64,000 nucleotides of DNA from Planctomycetales bacterium 10988 (GTDB lineage: Bacteria; Planctomycetota; Planctomycetia; Pirellulales; Pb10988). The stretch is taken from positions 5,422,709 through 5,486,708 of the forward strand of contig CP043547.1 in NCBI GenBank assembly GCA_009664345.1, read 5' to 3'. Position numbers and translations under genes: made by a program. Below the pieces are notes generated by a model that saw only the letters and a list, made by a program, of their open reading frames with translations, did not search any database and was not told where the DNA came from. Below are positions 26,954-35,437 of this stretch, piece after piece (the stretch's first letter is position 1; each line of letters begins with the position of its first letter).

Positions 26954-27184
26954 TCAAGGAGTAGCGCTCACGAACCACTGTAAAACGGTGGATGTAGCGA
27001 TTTTCCCATGAAGAGTGACCATTGACGAATGGACTTGAACCGCGGAGGTGATAGGTTCTCCGTTTGCCTTCACCGCTAGCGTTTGTTTAATTTTTTCCAA
27101 AACCGGCCACGGGATGGTCGGACTTTGGGCAGAGGCGAGCTGGAATGTTCGCCTAGACTGCCAACTACTTTTGGCTAGGACCAA
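26954..27184 (-). CDS. Short BON-like frame, perhaps a remnant
   Basis: 76 residues. VLEKIKQTLAVK followed by VQVHSSMVTLHGKI resembles the first half of a BON domain (helix, then V-x-V-x4-VTL-x-G), and the frame stops where the second half of the domain should begin. It may be a decayed or truncated BON protein, or a chance frame. Divergent from the glycosyltransferase gene. Confidence 0.3.
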   Translation of the reverse strand: MVLAKSSWQSRRTFQLASAQSPTIPWPVLEKIKQTLAVKANGEPITSAVQVHSSMVTLHGKIATSTVLQWFVSATP

Positions 27185-27271
27185 GAAAACGGAACTGCTA
27201 GCAAAACGTGAAAGCGTCGATTGTTGGCCGGTTCTAGCTGAACAAGAATTCTTTAAGGAGAATTACCGAAA

Positions 27272-28627
27272 ATGTCAGCAGCTCAACGGCGTACCAAACG
27301 GATCATGATGATCTCAACGCACGGTTATGTTGCCGCCGAGCCAGAATTTGGAAAGCCTGATACCGGAGGGCAAGTCGTCTATGTGCTTGAACTTTCCAAG
27401 TGTCTCGCCCGCATGGGTTATCGTGTGGATATTCTCACGCGACGCTTTGAAGATCAAGCCGCAGTCGAACAAGTCTCCGATCGTGTCCGGGTGCTGCGAT
27501 TTGCCTGTGGAGGCTCCGATTTCATTCCTAAGGAAACCCTTTACGAGGCGATTCCGGAATGGGTGGAAAATGCCGTCCACTATATTCGCAGTAAAAAACT
27601 GAACTATACGTTCATTAACAGTCACTATTGGGATGCCGGTTTGGCAGGTCAGGCCCTTTCCAATCGTTTGGATGTTCCTCACTTTCACACGCCTCACTCG
27701 ATCGGATCGTGGAAGCGTGACAACATGGATGGGGATCGAAAGGACAACAATACGAAATATAATTTCGAACGCCGAATTCGCGAAGAGAAAGTCGTTTACG
27801 ATGAATGCGATCAGCTCATCGCCACGACTCCGAAACAACGTGAAATCCTCGAGTATACCGAATACGATATCCCCCCGGAGAAAATCAACGTGATTCCGCC
27901 GGGCTATGATGATCAACGCTTCTTCCCCGTCTCGCGAGCTTCCCGTACTGCCTTGAAGGAAGAGCTGGGAATGCAAGGCCAGATGGTACTGGCCCTTGGT
28001 CGGATGGCGAAGAACAAGGGATATGATCTTCTCATTAAAGGGATGCCAGCGGTCTTTAACCGGATCCCGGATGCCCGCTTGATGCTTGCCGTCGGGTCGA
28101 GTGATCCGCCGGAGAGCGAAATCCAACAGATCAATGAATTGAAGAAGTTGGCCGAAGAGTTGGGCATTGCGGATCGGATTCTCTTCCATGGTTATATTCC
28201 CGACGAGCAACTAGCCGATTACTACCGAGCCGCGGATGTCTTCTGTCTCTGTAGTCGTTATGAACCGTTCGGCATGACCGCCGTGGAAGCGATGGCGTGT
28301 GGAACTCCGACCGTGATCACGACTGAAGGCGGTCTTTGGGAGCAAGTCGTGTGGGGCTCCGATGCCCTTTATGCGAATCCCTTCGATCCAGAAGCCTACG
28401 GACATGCGATCGCCGCAATCATGCAACATGCGGAAGTGACCAATCGTCTTTCGCGATTTGGTTCCCAAAAAGCCCGGATGAAATTCACCTGGACCGGGAT
28501 TGCCCAACAGCTCCTACAATTGCTGGAAACCACGCAATCGCAACGGATGCAGTTGGAAGATCGTGTCACTGAACGACGTACTCCAGCGGAAGAGGCAGGA
28601 TGGAAACGCGCGGCTGCCTTATCGTAA
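27272..28627 (+). CDS. GT4 glycosyltransferase, mannosylfructose-/sucrose-phosphate synthase-like
   Basis: Likely joins a sugar from a nucleotide donor to fructose 6-phosphate. 451 residues, GT-B fold. The N-terminal domain has STHGYVAAEPEFGKPDTGGQ-type residues (15-34), the glycine-rich loop that binds the acceptor phosphate in sucrose-phosphate synthases, and HFHTPHSIG (137-145). The C-terminal domain has ALGRMAKNKG (241-250) and the family E-x7-E motif in E331-E339 (EPFGMTAVE). Length and motifs fit bacterial mannosylfructose-phosphate synthase (about 450 residues) as well as sucrose-phosphate synthase; the donor (GDP-mannose or UDP/ADP-glucose) is not decided. A ribosome site AAGGAG is ten bases upstream. 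The next gene is its phosphatase. Confidence 0.85.
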   Translation: MSAAQRRTKRIMMISTHGYVAAEPEFGKPDTGGQVVYVLELSKCLARMGYRVDILTRRFEDQAAVEQVSDRVRVLRFACGGSDFIPKETLYEAIPEWVENAVHYIRSKKLNYTFINSHYWDAGLAGQALSNRLDVPHFHTPHSIGSWKRDNMDGDRKDNNTKYNFERRIREEKVVYDECDQLIATTPKQREILEYTEYDIPPEKINVIPPGYDDQRFFPVSRASRTALKEELGMQGQMVLALGRMAKNKGYDLLIKGMPAVFNRIPDARLMLAVGSSDPPESEIQQINELKKLAEELGIADRILFHGYIPDEQLADYYRAADVFCLCSRYEPFGMTAVEAMACGTPTVITTEGGLWEQVVWGSDALYANPFDPEAYGHAIAAIMQHAEVTNRLSRFGSQKARMKFTWTGIAQQLLQLLETTQSQRMQLEDRVTERRTPAEEAGWKRAAALS

Positions 28628-29340
28628 GTGATGTGGATGGAACCCTGCTCGGAGATGATAACCTCTTGGCCGAATTCGCCGCGTGGTTTGAACCGCGACG
28701 CGATCACGTCAAGTTGGCCCTCAACTCCGGACGGTTTTATCATTCCGTCAAGGATTCCGTTTTAACCACCGGACTACCTGATCCTGATTGGATTATCGGC
28801 GGAGTCGGAACCCAGATGGTCGAGTATTCCACTGAAGAGAAGAACTCCGCCTGGTCGGATCGCTTCGAAAAGTGGGATGCAAAAATCATCGCGGAGCTGT
28901 TCGCTCCGATCGAGGCCCTCGTTCGGCAACCCGAAGAGTTCCAGTCGCCGTTTAAAGTGAGCTATTACGGATATGATCTGCCGGAGGATTTCATTGAGGA
29001 CCTTCGCGACAAGATCAAGGGTGCCGGACTCGAGGCGAAAGTTGTCTATAGCTCGAATCGCGACTTGGACATCTTGCCTGCTCAGGCGGATAAGGGAAAG
29101 GCTACCGCTTTTCTCGCCGAATCGCTGGGCGTCCCGGCGGATCGCGTGATTGTCTGTGGCGATTCCGGGAATGATTTGGCGATGTTTCAGCAAGGGTTTT
29201 GCGGCATTGCCGTGGCAAACGCCCATCCGGAGCTGAAGCGACTCCCTGCGGAACTTGTTTATCAAGCCGAAACGCCCTTCGCAGGTGGGGTCCTGGAGGG
29301 AGTGCGTCACTGGTTGCATCGATTCGAAGCGGAGACTTGA
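28600..29340 (+). CDS. HAD-family sugar-phosphate phosphatase
   Basis: Likely removes phosphate from the disaccharide phosphate made by the preceding enzyme. 246 residues. Motif I DVDGT (11-15) with nucleophile D11 and acid D13, motif II N42-S43 (ALNSGR), K165/K167, and motif IV GDSGND (187-192) are intact, as in sucrose-6F-phosphate phosphatases and the about 248-residue mannosylfructose-6-phosphate phosphatase. Its start overlaps the previous gene by 28 bases in another frame; a later start would lose motif I. The overlap implies coupled translation. Confidence 0.87.
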   Translation: METRGCLIVSDVDGTLLGDDNLLAEFAAWFEPRRDHVKLALNSGRFYHSVKDSVLTTGLPDPDWIIGGVGTQMVEYSTEEKNSAWSDRFEKWDAKIIAELFAPIEALVRQPEEFQSPFKVSYYGYDLPEDFIEDLRDKIKGAGLEAKVVYSSNRDLDILPAQADKGKATAFLAESLGVPADRVIVCGDSGNDLAMFQQGFCGIAVANAHPELKRLPAELVYQAETPFAGGVLEGVRHWLHRFEAET

Positions 29341-29390
29341 GAAAATAGTTCTCTGTCCACAATTTAGATAAAATTTGATTATCAAGCATG

Positions 29391-29425
29391 AGCCTCATGA
29401 ACCACAAATTCATGAGGCTTTTTTT
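29391..29425 (+). terminator. Rho-independent terminator
   Basis: An 11-bp stem (AGCCTCATGAA at 29391-29401 with TTCATGAGGCT at 29409-29419), a 7-base loop and seven T's. It ends the glycosyltransferase-phosphatase transcript, so the porin that follows must have its own promoter. Confidence 0.92.
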
Positions 29426-29536
29426 GTGGATTCCGCGAAAAAGTCATTTCCCTCTCGAAAATAGCGGAAAATATTCCGATTAAAGAAAATGGTGTGAAAG
29501 ACAAACGTTCCCAGCAATCCATTGGTTGGAATCCCC

Positions 29537-30805
29537 ATGAATCGACAATTCCTCTCTAACGTGCTTGTCTTTGCTGCTCTGATGGTAAGTGGTTTCACCT
29601 ATTCCACTTCGGTGCAGGCTCAAGACATGCTCTACGGCTGCGATCCTTTTTCTTCGGATACTTGGGGGTCGATTCTCCCGAGTTTAGAGAAGAAAGGGGT
29701 CTCCTTTTCCGCCGACATTACGCAGTTTTATTTTGGCGTGTTGGAAGGGGGACTTGAAGAGACCTCCCGCTATGCCGCTCACGGGGATTACGTCGTCAAC
29801 TTCGATGCGGGAAAGCTGGGGATTCAAGACGGGCTCTTTCTGAAAATCCGTGCCGAGCATCATTTGGGCGAATCGATCAATGACCGTACCGGGGCCTTTT
29901 TGCCGGCGGTAATGCGTGCCGATTTGCCGGTGAGGGATTCGGAAAATATCTATGTGACCAACTTCCTCTTTACCCAATTTCTATCCTCACGTTTTGCCGT
30001 TTTTGCAGGGAAGCTGGATACCATTGATGGGGACCTGAACGCCTATGCCCACGGTCGTGGGAAGACGCAGTTCTCCAACGTCGGCTTCATCATTAATCCG
30101 GTGGCTTTGCGGACGATTCCCTATTCGACGTTGGGAGCAGGTTTTACGCTTCTGGGCCAAGAAGGTCTTCCGGTCTTTACTTACACCTTGCTCAATCCCA
30201 CTGATACCACGCGGACGACCGGACTGGGCGAACTTTTTGAAGAAGGCGTGGCGATGAGTGCGGAACTTCGCCTGCTGACGGCCTTCGGGGGCTTTCCAGG
30301 ACATCACCTCTTTGGAGGAACCTGGAGCAGCCGCGAATATGCCGGGCTAGATCAAGACCCTCGGATTCTCTTTCCCAATGTTCCGATCTCGCAAGAAAGC
30401 AACTCTTGGTCGCTCTACTGGAACTTCGACCAAGCCCTCGTCACGGATTGTTGGAATCCGGCGGCACACTGGGGGGTTTTCGGTCGGGCCGGGATCGCTG
30501 ATTCCGACACGAATCCGATTTCTTACTTCCTCAGCTTAGGGCTGGGCGGAAAAGGACTCTTGAACAACCGACCCAATGATTCCTTTGGATTGGGATATTT
30601 TTACTCCGGAACCAGCGGCGACATCGCCCCGTTCATCGAACGCTTAGTCGGCGGAATCGGCGATGGGCAAGGGATCGAATGCTTCTATCGCGTTCAGATC
30701 ACCGAAAATATTTATGTCACGCCGGATTTGCAAATCGTGATTCCCGCCCGTGACCAAGTGGATACCGCCTACATTGCTGGACTGCGGGCGTTGCTGACGT
30801 TCTAA
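29537..30805 (+). CDS. OprB-family carbohydrate-selective porin
   Basis: 422 residues from the ATG at 29537 (an earlier TTG is unlikely). A signal peptide (MNRQFLSNVLVFAALMVSG..., cut after VQA) leads to a beta-barrel of the OprB type: SFSADITQFYFGVLEGG near the start, LFLKIRAEHHLGESIN, AGKLDTIDGDLNAYAHGRGKTQFSN-like strands, WNPAAHWGVFGRAGIADSD, and a last strand ending in Phe (ALLTF), the mark of outer-membrane proteins. It should let sugars through the outer membrane. It sits between the disaccharide synthase pair and a glycoside hydrolase, so the same sugar may be its substrate (inference). Confidence 0.88.
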   Translation: MNRQFLSNVLVFAALMVSGFTYSTSVQAQDMLYGCDPFSSDTWGSILPSLEKKGVSFSADITQFYFGVLEGGLEETSRYAAHGDYVVNFDAGKLGIQDGLFLKIRAEHHLGESINDRTGAFLPAVMRADLPVRDSENIYVTNFLFTQFLSSRFAVFAGKLDTIDGDLNAYAHGRGKTQFSNVGFIINPVALRTIPYSTLGAGFTLLGQEGLPVFTYTLLNPTDTTRTTGLGELFEEGVAMSAELRLLTAFGGFPGHHLFGGTWSSREYAGLDQDPRILFPNVPISQESNSWSLYWNFDQALVTDCWNPAAHWGVFGRAGIADSDTNPISYFLSLGLGGKGLLNNRPNDSFGLGYFYSGTSGDIAPFIERLVGGIGDGQGIECFYRVQITENIYVTPDLQIVIPARDQVDTAYIAGLRALLTF

Positions 30806-30814
30806 GTAAACTCG

Positions 30815-32122
30815 CTAAACGTGATCATCTTCGAAGAGAGATTCTGGATCGAGATGGAGGCTATGACAAGCGGAAATGAAGCTGGCAGCGCTCCAAGCTT
30901 GGAAGGCTTTCCCCATCGGCCGACCGGTTTTGCCATGATGCCACTCGTTGAATTCCCATTCATGGCTCACCCCTTGGGCACACATCCGAGCAAGATTCAC
31001 CGCTTCTCGGCGGGCCAAGTCACGCATGCCGAGCTTATGAATATAGCGGACCCATAAGCCTCCCACGAACGGCCAAATCCCGCCATTGTGATAATGGTCC
31101 GGCAGATTCAAGAGGTTGACTGTGAAATAGTTCCGCCACTCGGGATCGCCGGAATTGACGGGCGGATAAAGATTTTTGACCGGATGCGGATCGTTTACGC
31201 CGACTCCCCAGAGGAAGTGGAAAGTCATCATCGCCCGCTCGCGATCAATCAAATTGGTGAGATAAGCCAAAAGGTTTGCGTAGACATCACACCGCCAGCT
31301 ATAACTAAAAGGCGAAATCTGGGCCAACAGATATCTTGAATCGCCCAAGCCAAATTGCACATCGGCAAAACTCGGGCCGCCTTCACTGAGGTCAATCAAA
31401 GTCGAAGGCCAGAAGGTTTTCAAAATCACTCGGCGGACATGCTTCGACCAATCTTCATAATCTTGGGCTTTATCATGCTTGCCCAATTGCCGCAGGATCT
31501 GCGAATAGTACACCAAGCAGCGATGCCAGAGAATCTCATCATAAAGAACGTGATAACTTCGGGCGAATAGGTCCGTCCAGTCACCGGCCTCGGGGATTTC
31601 AAGCAAGCCGTTATTGTTCGAATCGTGGGCACTTAGCCAGTCCATCGCCCGCTGCAAGCCCTCGATATGATCTTCAACCAAAGCCCAATCATCGTAATGT
31701 TTGCAATAGCGATACGTCGCAATGATGATCCACAACACACTATCAATAGCCGTGATTCCCCCGACCCCGCCATATTCAGGGGTATCCGAATCGATCAAGA
31801 CATGGGCGGGAAGCTGACCGGCGGGGGCCTGATGCCGCAAGATCGTGCGGAGCGTCAGTTCTTGCGTGTGATGAATCTGGCTATCTTCCAGCTCCAAACT
31901 CCAAATCGTGGTCTTCGCTCCATCGCGTGCCCAAACCGAGCGATAGTTGACATCGGTGCCGTAAACCTGATTGTCCTTCAGCGAACATGCCGAGAAGCCT
32001 GCCGGGGTAATATTTCGATGAAGGGCCTCGATCGCCTTCTGATAGGCAAGCTGCAACAGCGCCTGATCTTCCGAGTTCAGTTCACGATATTCACTCGGAT
32101 CGAAGAGTATTCGCTTGGCCAC
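30815..32122 (-). CDS. (alpha/alpha)6-barrel glycoside hydrolase, GH100/GH37/GH63-like
   Basis: 435 residues from a GTG with AGGAG five bases upstream. Motifs of six-hairpin glycosidases are present: VWARDGA (63-69) with D67, PEAGDWTD (177-184) with D181 as likely acid, YHNGGIWP (344-351), and FNEWHHGKTG (391-400) with E393 as likely base. No signal peptide, so it acts in the cytoplasm. Candidates are neutral invertase (GH100), trehalase-like enzymes (GH37), or glucosyl/mannosyl-glycerate hydrolases (GH63). Its neighbours suggest cleavage of the disaccharide made at this locus. It converges on the porin gene with nine bases between stops. Confidence 0.78.
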   Translation of the reverse strand: MAKRILFDPSEYRELNSEDQALLQLAYQKAIEALHRNITPAGFSACSLKDNQVYGTDVNYRSVWARDGAKTTIWSLELEDSQIHHTQELTLRTILRHQAPAGQLPAHVLIDSDTPEYGGVGGITAIDSVLWIIIATYRYCKHYDDWALVEDHIEGLQRAMDWLSAHDSNNNGLLEIPEAGDWTDLFARSYHVLYDEILWHRCLVYYSQILRQLGKHDKAQDYEDWSKHVRRVILKTFWPSTLIDLSEGGPSFADVQFGLGDSRYLLAQISPFSYSWRCDVYANLLAYLTNLIDRERAMMTFHFLWGVGVNDPHPVKNLYPPVNSGDPEWRNYFTVNLLNLPDHYHNGGIWPFVGGLWVRYIHKLGMRDLARREAVNLARMCAQGVSHEWEFNEWHHGKTGRPMGKAFQAWSAASFISACHSLHLDPESLFEDDHV

Positions 32123-32344
32123 AACGGCTCCTGATCGGATAGAGGGAAAGACGAGTTCGAGACCTTGTTCGCGAGCATTCGCCGGAAGGACTTGTGCCTT
32201 ACGTTACCGAATACCAGACCCTTTCTCAAGGGACCCGACCCTCGACGAATTGGATTCCCTCGTAATAATCAAGAAGAGAACGGGTAGGAAAGAACAAGTC
32301 ATTCCTGCCGCGATTCACAGGTTTTCACGTCTGGCGGAGTTGCT

Positions 32345-33313
32345 ATGAGCGATCGGGTTGTCTATTGGAGAGATCGATGGATTCCAGAAAAGGAGGCAAG
32401 GGTTCCTCTCTTCGACGCGGCGGTGATTGCCGGGGAAGCGGCCTTTGAAGTCACCCGGACTTTTCGGCATCAGCCCTTTCGACTCGAAGCCCATCTTGAT
32501 CGGTTGCAAGGTTCGTTGGAGGTGCTCAAGATCGAACTTCCTTTCTCTCTTTCCAAGCTCAGGGAAGTCACCGAAGAAACGCTGGCCAAGAATCTCCCGA
32601 CCGAAGATTCCTCGGTGGATTGGCAAATCATTCACAATATCTCTCGCGGTCCGGTGAGTGATTATCGTCTTTGTTTTCCGTCTGAAACGTTCCAGACTAC
32701 CTTGATCATTGCCTGTTTTCCGCTTGTTCCGCGGCTGGCAAAGATGGCCAAGTTCTATCAAGAGGGCGTCGATCTTTGCCTGGTCGAGCAACCGGCAATC
32801 CCCACGGAGATGCTCCCCACGCATATCAAAACTCGGGGCCGGCTCCATTATCAACTGGCTGCGATCGAAGCCGAGCAAAAGTTTCCTGGTCAGTGGCCGA
32901 TTCTCTTGCATCCCGAAGGTCATTTGACGGAAGGGACAAGTTACAATCTCTTCTGGTTTTCGAATGGGGAACTCTATACCGCTCCGGAACGTGATGTCTT
33001 GGTCGGCATTACCCGAGGGGTGGTGATTGAGACGGCCCGGCGATTAGGAATGACCGTTCGAGAGGAAGCCCATCTTCCTGAAGCGTTGGCAAATGCCGAA
33101 GAAGCCTTTGTCACAGCGACAACGTTCGGCCTCCTTCATGCCCGCTCTGTTCAAGGAAAACCCTTGGAGACCGGTTCCGAAATCGGGCCAAAAACCCGAC
33201 AGTTACGAACGGCCCTGCATGAGGTCTTCGGAATTGATTTCGAACAACAAGCGATCGACTATCGCGAAATGCTTCTCGATTGGCAGAGTCGGCAAACGCC
33301 TTCGTTTCTTTAA
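32345..33313 (+). CDS. PLP-dependent class IV aminotransferase
   Basis: 322 residues of the branched-chain aminotransferase / D-amino-acid aminotransferase / aminodeoxychorismate lyase fold. K162 in IKTRGR is the likely Schiff-base lysine, and E196 with TEGTSYNLFW (195-204) holds the pyridine ring. The opening phrase (PLFDAAVIAGEAAFEVTRTF) is the usual start of the fold. GGAG lies five bases before the ATG. Branched-chain aminotransferase is most likely, though the three activities cannot be separated without a tree. It converges on hemW with only two bases between the stops. Confidence 0.87.
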   Translation: MSDRVVYWRDRWIPEKEARVPLFDAAVIAGEAAFEVTRTFRHQPFRLEAHLDRLQGSLEVLKIELPFSLSKLREVTEETLAKNLPTEDSSVDWQIIHNISRGPVSDYRLCFPSETFQTTLIIACFPLVPRLAKMAKFYQEGVDLCLVEQPAIPTEMLPTHIKTRGRLHYQLAAIEAEQKFPGQWPILLHPEGHLTEGTSYNLFWFSNGELYTAPERDVLVGITRGVVIETARRLGMTVREEAHLPEALANAEEAFVTATTFGLLHARSVQGKPLETGSEIGPKTRQLRTALHEVFGIDFEQQAIDYREMLLDWQSRQTPSFL

Positions 33314-33314
33314 C

Positions 33315-34472
33315 TCACTCGTCATAAAGAAAGAAGTCAGGCCAAAGCTGATCGGAAACCAACAAGCCCGCCTCGGTCAGTTGGACCCGCTCGCCGTCAT
33401 CGGTCAATAGCTCCATCTCGACGAACTTTTGAATGACGGGGGCAAGGAAAAGATCGAGTTCAAACCCGGTGACCTGGGCAAATTCCGCTCTCGTAATTCC
33501 TTCCAAGCGGCGAAGTCCAAAGACGGCCCATTCACAAGCCCGAGCCTCTGCGGAAAGAGTTTCCCGCTCGATCGTCGGCGAATCTCCCGCTAGCAGTTTT
33601 TTGATATAGCGAGAAACGGATCGCTCATTGGTTTCCCGAACTCCCTTCAGATAGCGGGCCGCTCCGGGACCGACCGCGGCATAAGGCTTGCCACTCCAGT
33701 AGACTTGATTATGTCGAGACCTTTGACCAGGCACGGCGAAATTGCTCACTTCATAATGTTCAAAGCCTGCCACTTGCAACTGCTTTCGTGCCTGCAAGTA
33801 CATCGCGGTTTGCGTTTCTTCCTCGACTTCCGAAAGTTCCCCGCGGTCGCGTCGATGCCAAAAGGAAGTCCCCGGCTCAAAGGTCAGTCCATAGGTCGAG
33901 AGGTGCCCCGGTCGCATGGCGATGGCGGCTTGAAGGTCGGACTTCCAATCGTCGAGCGTTTGTCCCGGCACCGCGAAGATCAAATCCAAGCAAATCGCGG
34001 GAATCGAACGGCTTGCGAGCGCGACTCCTTCTTGGATCTTCTCGGCGGAATGATCGCGTTCAAGCAGCTTCAGCGATCGTTCCGAAAACGACTGTGCACC
34101 GAAACTGAGGCGATTGATACCATAGTCTGCCATCTTCGCGATCCGCTCCGCGGTGATATCCACCGGATTCACTTCGCAGGTGAATTCACCATCTTTCTCC
34201 AACGGAAACCACTTGGTAACCAGTTTCAAGAACTGTTCAAATTCTGGCAAAGGCAAATAGCTCGGCGTTCCCCCACCTAGATAAAGTGTCTCGACCGGGA
34301 GGGGATCGCCTTGTTGAGTGAGTTCGACTTGCAGGGCCTCAAGGTAAGGCTTGATCAAATCATCCCGCTTGGCGACTAGCGTAAAATTGCAATATCCGCA
34401 ACGATGGGCACAGAAGGGAATATGAACATAGGCTGATTTCGCAGGAGGCCACTTGCCGATTTCCGCAGCCAT
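33315..34472 (-). CDS. hemW: Radical SAM heme chaperone HemW
   Basis: 385 residues from the ATG at 34472 (GAGGA five bases upstream), nine bases after the previous gene. The radical SAM cluster motif is C21, C25, C28 in PFCAHRCGYCNF. LYLGGGTPS (about 61-69) is a SAM-binding stretch, and a HemN C-terminal domain (about 280-370) follows. The spacing CxxxCxxC and lack of the extra N-terminal Cys fit HemW rather than HemN, so it carries heme rather than making coproporphyrinogen oxidase. It is coupled to the MBL-fold gene. Confidence 0.93.
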   Translation of the reverse strand: MAAEIGKWPPAKSAYVHIPFCAHRCGYCNFTLVAKRDDLIKPYLEALQVELTQQGDPLPVETLYLGGGTPSYLPLPEFEQFLKLVTKWFPLEKDGEFTCEVNPVDITAERIAKMADYGINRLSFGAQSFSERSLKLLERDHSAEKIQEGVALASRSIPAICLDLIFAVPGQTLDDWKSDLQAAIAMRPGHLSTYGLTFEPGTSFWHRRDRGELSEVEEETQTAMYLQARKQLQVAGFEHYEVSNFAVPGQRSRHNQVYWSGKPYAAVGPGAARYLKGVRETNERSVSRYIKKLLAGDSPTIERETLSAEARACEWAVFGLRRLEGITRAEFAQVTGFELDLFLAPVIQKFVEMELLTDDGERVQLTEAGLLVSDQLWPDFFLYDE

Positions 34473-34480
34473 GGCGGTCC

Positions 34481-35332
34481 TCAAAACCAAAGTTTCAAGC
34501 GTTGATCGAGCATGTCCGGCAGTTGCTTTTCCACCTGCTCTCGGACTTGCTTTTGATGATACCGCGAGCTGAAGTGCGACGCGATGATCAGCTCATTTTT
34601 GAAGCGATGCCGGCGTTCCACAAAGTCATCCAAGTGCAGATGCCCATGCTTTTGCAGATGCTCAGGGCGATGGCCCGGCGTCACGAAGGTCATTTCCGTA
34701 ATCAAGATCATGGCCTCATAGATGGCAGGCTCTTGCTCAAGCCCCGCCGCGGAGGTATCGCCGGTATAAGCGACCAGCGGCACCCGCGTTTCCGTCGTGA
34801 TATCTTCTCCCGCCATGCGTAAGTCACGGATCTCATGACCGGGCAGGCCAAGATATTCTTGCTTGAGTTTACGTCGGCGATCCCAGACCACAAAGCCCAT
34901 CGACGGCACCGTGTGGGCGGTTTGGAACGTGGTTACGACGTGTTCACGAGAAAGTTCCACTTCTTGATTCGGCGCAATGGGCAACAGTTCGCAAGGAACT
35001 CCACCCCGGTCAAGTCGGCGAAAGGCACGCAAGATCCGCTCCACCGGTTCGATGGCTGACTCGGGCAGATAGATGACCGGCGGTTCCATCTTCATCAAAC
35101 GTCGTCGTGTGACATAGACCGGCAAGGCCGCGATGTGATCGAGATGGGCATGCGACACGAACCACGTTGGCGTCCCCATGAAACTCCACGGCTGTGCCCC
35201 GAGATCGAACCCGAGCTTGAGTTCGGGGATTCGCCAGTAGGTTTGCACAGCGGCTCGCGAATAGCCTTCGATGGTCAAATTTTTATGCGTATGCGTGCGT
35301 AACGCAACATTCTTCAGCACGACGAACCACAA
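34481..35332 (-). CDS. MBL-fold hydrolase, ribonuclease Z-like
   Basis: 283 residues. The metal-binding motif SHAHLDH (59-65) is intact, with a further HTVPSMGF (about 137-144), YTGDTSAAG (about 189-197), and HGHLHLDDF (about 228-236), and a final SHFSSRYH (about 252-259). The set fits a ribonuclease Z-like beta-lactamase-fold enzyme, shorter than RNase Z proper. A role in tRNA 3' processing or on another phosphodiester is possible. The start is uncertain: TTG at 35332 or GTG at 35320 (VLKNVALRTHTHK). It is followed nine bases later by hemW. Confidence 0.83.
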   Translation of the reverse strand: MWFVVLKNVALRTHTHKNLTIEGYSRAAVQTYWRIPELKLGFDLGAQPWSFMGTPTWFVSHAHLDHIAALPVYVTRRRLMKMEPPVIYLPESAIEPVERILRAFRRLDRGGVPCELLPIAPNQEVELSREHVVTTFQTAHTVPSMGFVVWDRRRKLKQEYLGLPGHEIRDLRMAGEDITTETRVPLVAYTGDTSAAGLEQEPAIYEAMILITEMTFVTPGHRPEHLQKHGHLHLDDFVERRHRFKNELIIASHFSSRYHQKQVREQVEKQLPDMLDQRLKLWF

Positions 35333-35437
35333 TCAGCAAAAGAGAAGCGAAGCTGGAATATCTCTTGGACATCCTTGCGGGCGAAGATGTTCATGATCGA
35401 CAATTCCCGCCCGCTTAGCAAGTGGCAAAGGTCGTCT

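Larger units (their letters stand above)
26438..27271. other. Accessory-looking spacer with two doubtful small frames
   Basis: About 830 bases between the epimerase and the glycosyltransferase. Plus-strand frames have unlikely composition. Two small minus-strand frames, given as separate entries, have protein-like codon use. A short inverted pair GTACA...TGTAC lies near 26455. A clear ribosome site AAGGAG (about 27256-27261) serves the downstream glycosyltransferase. Confidence 0.5.
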
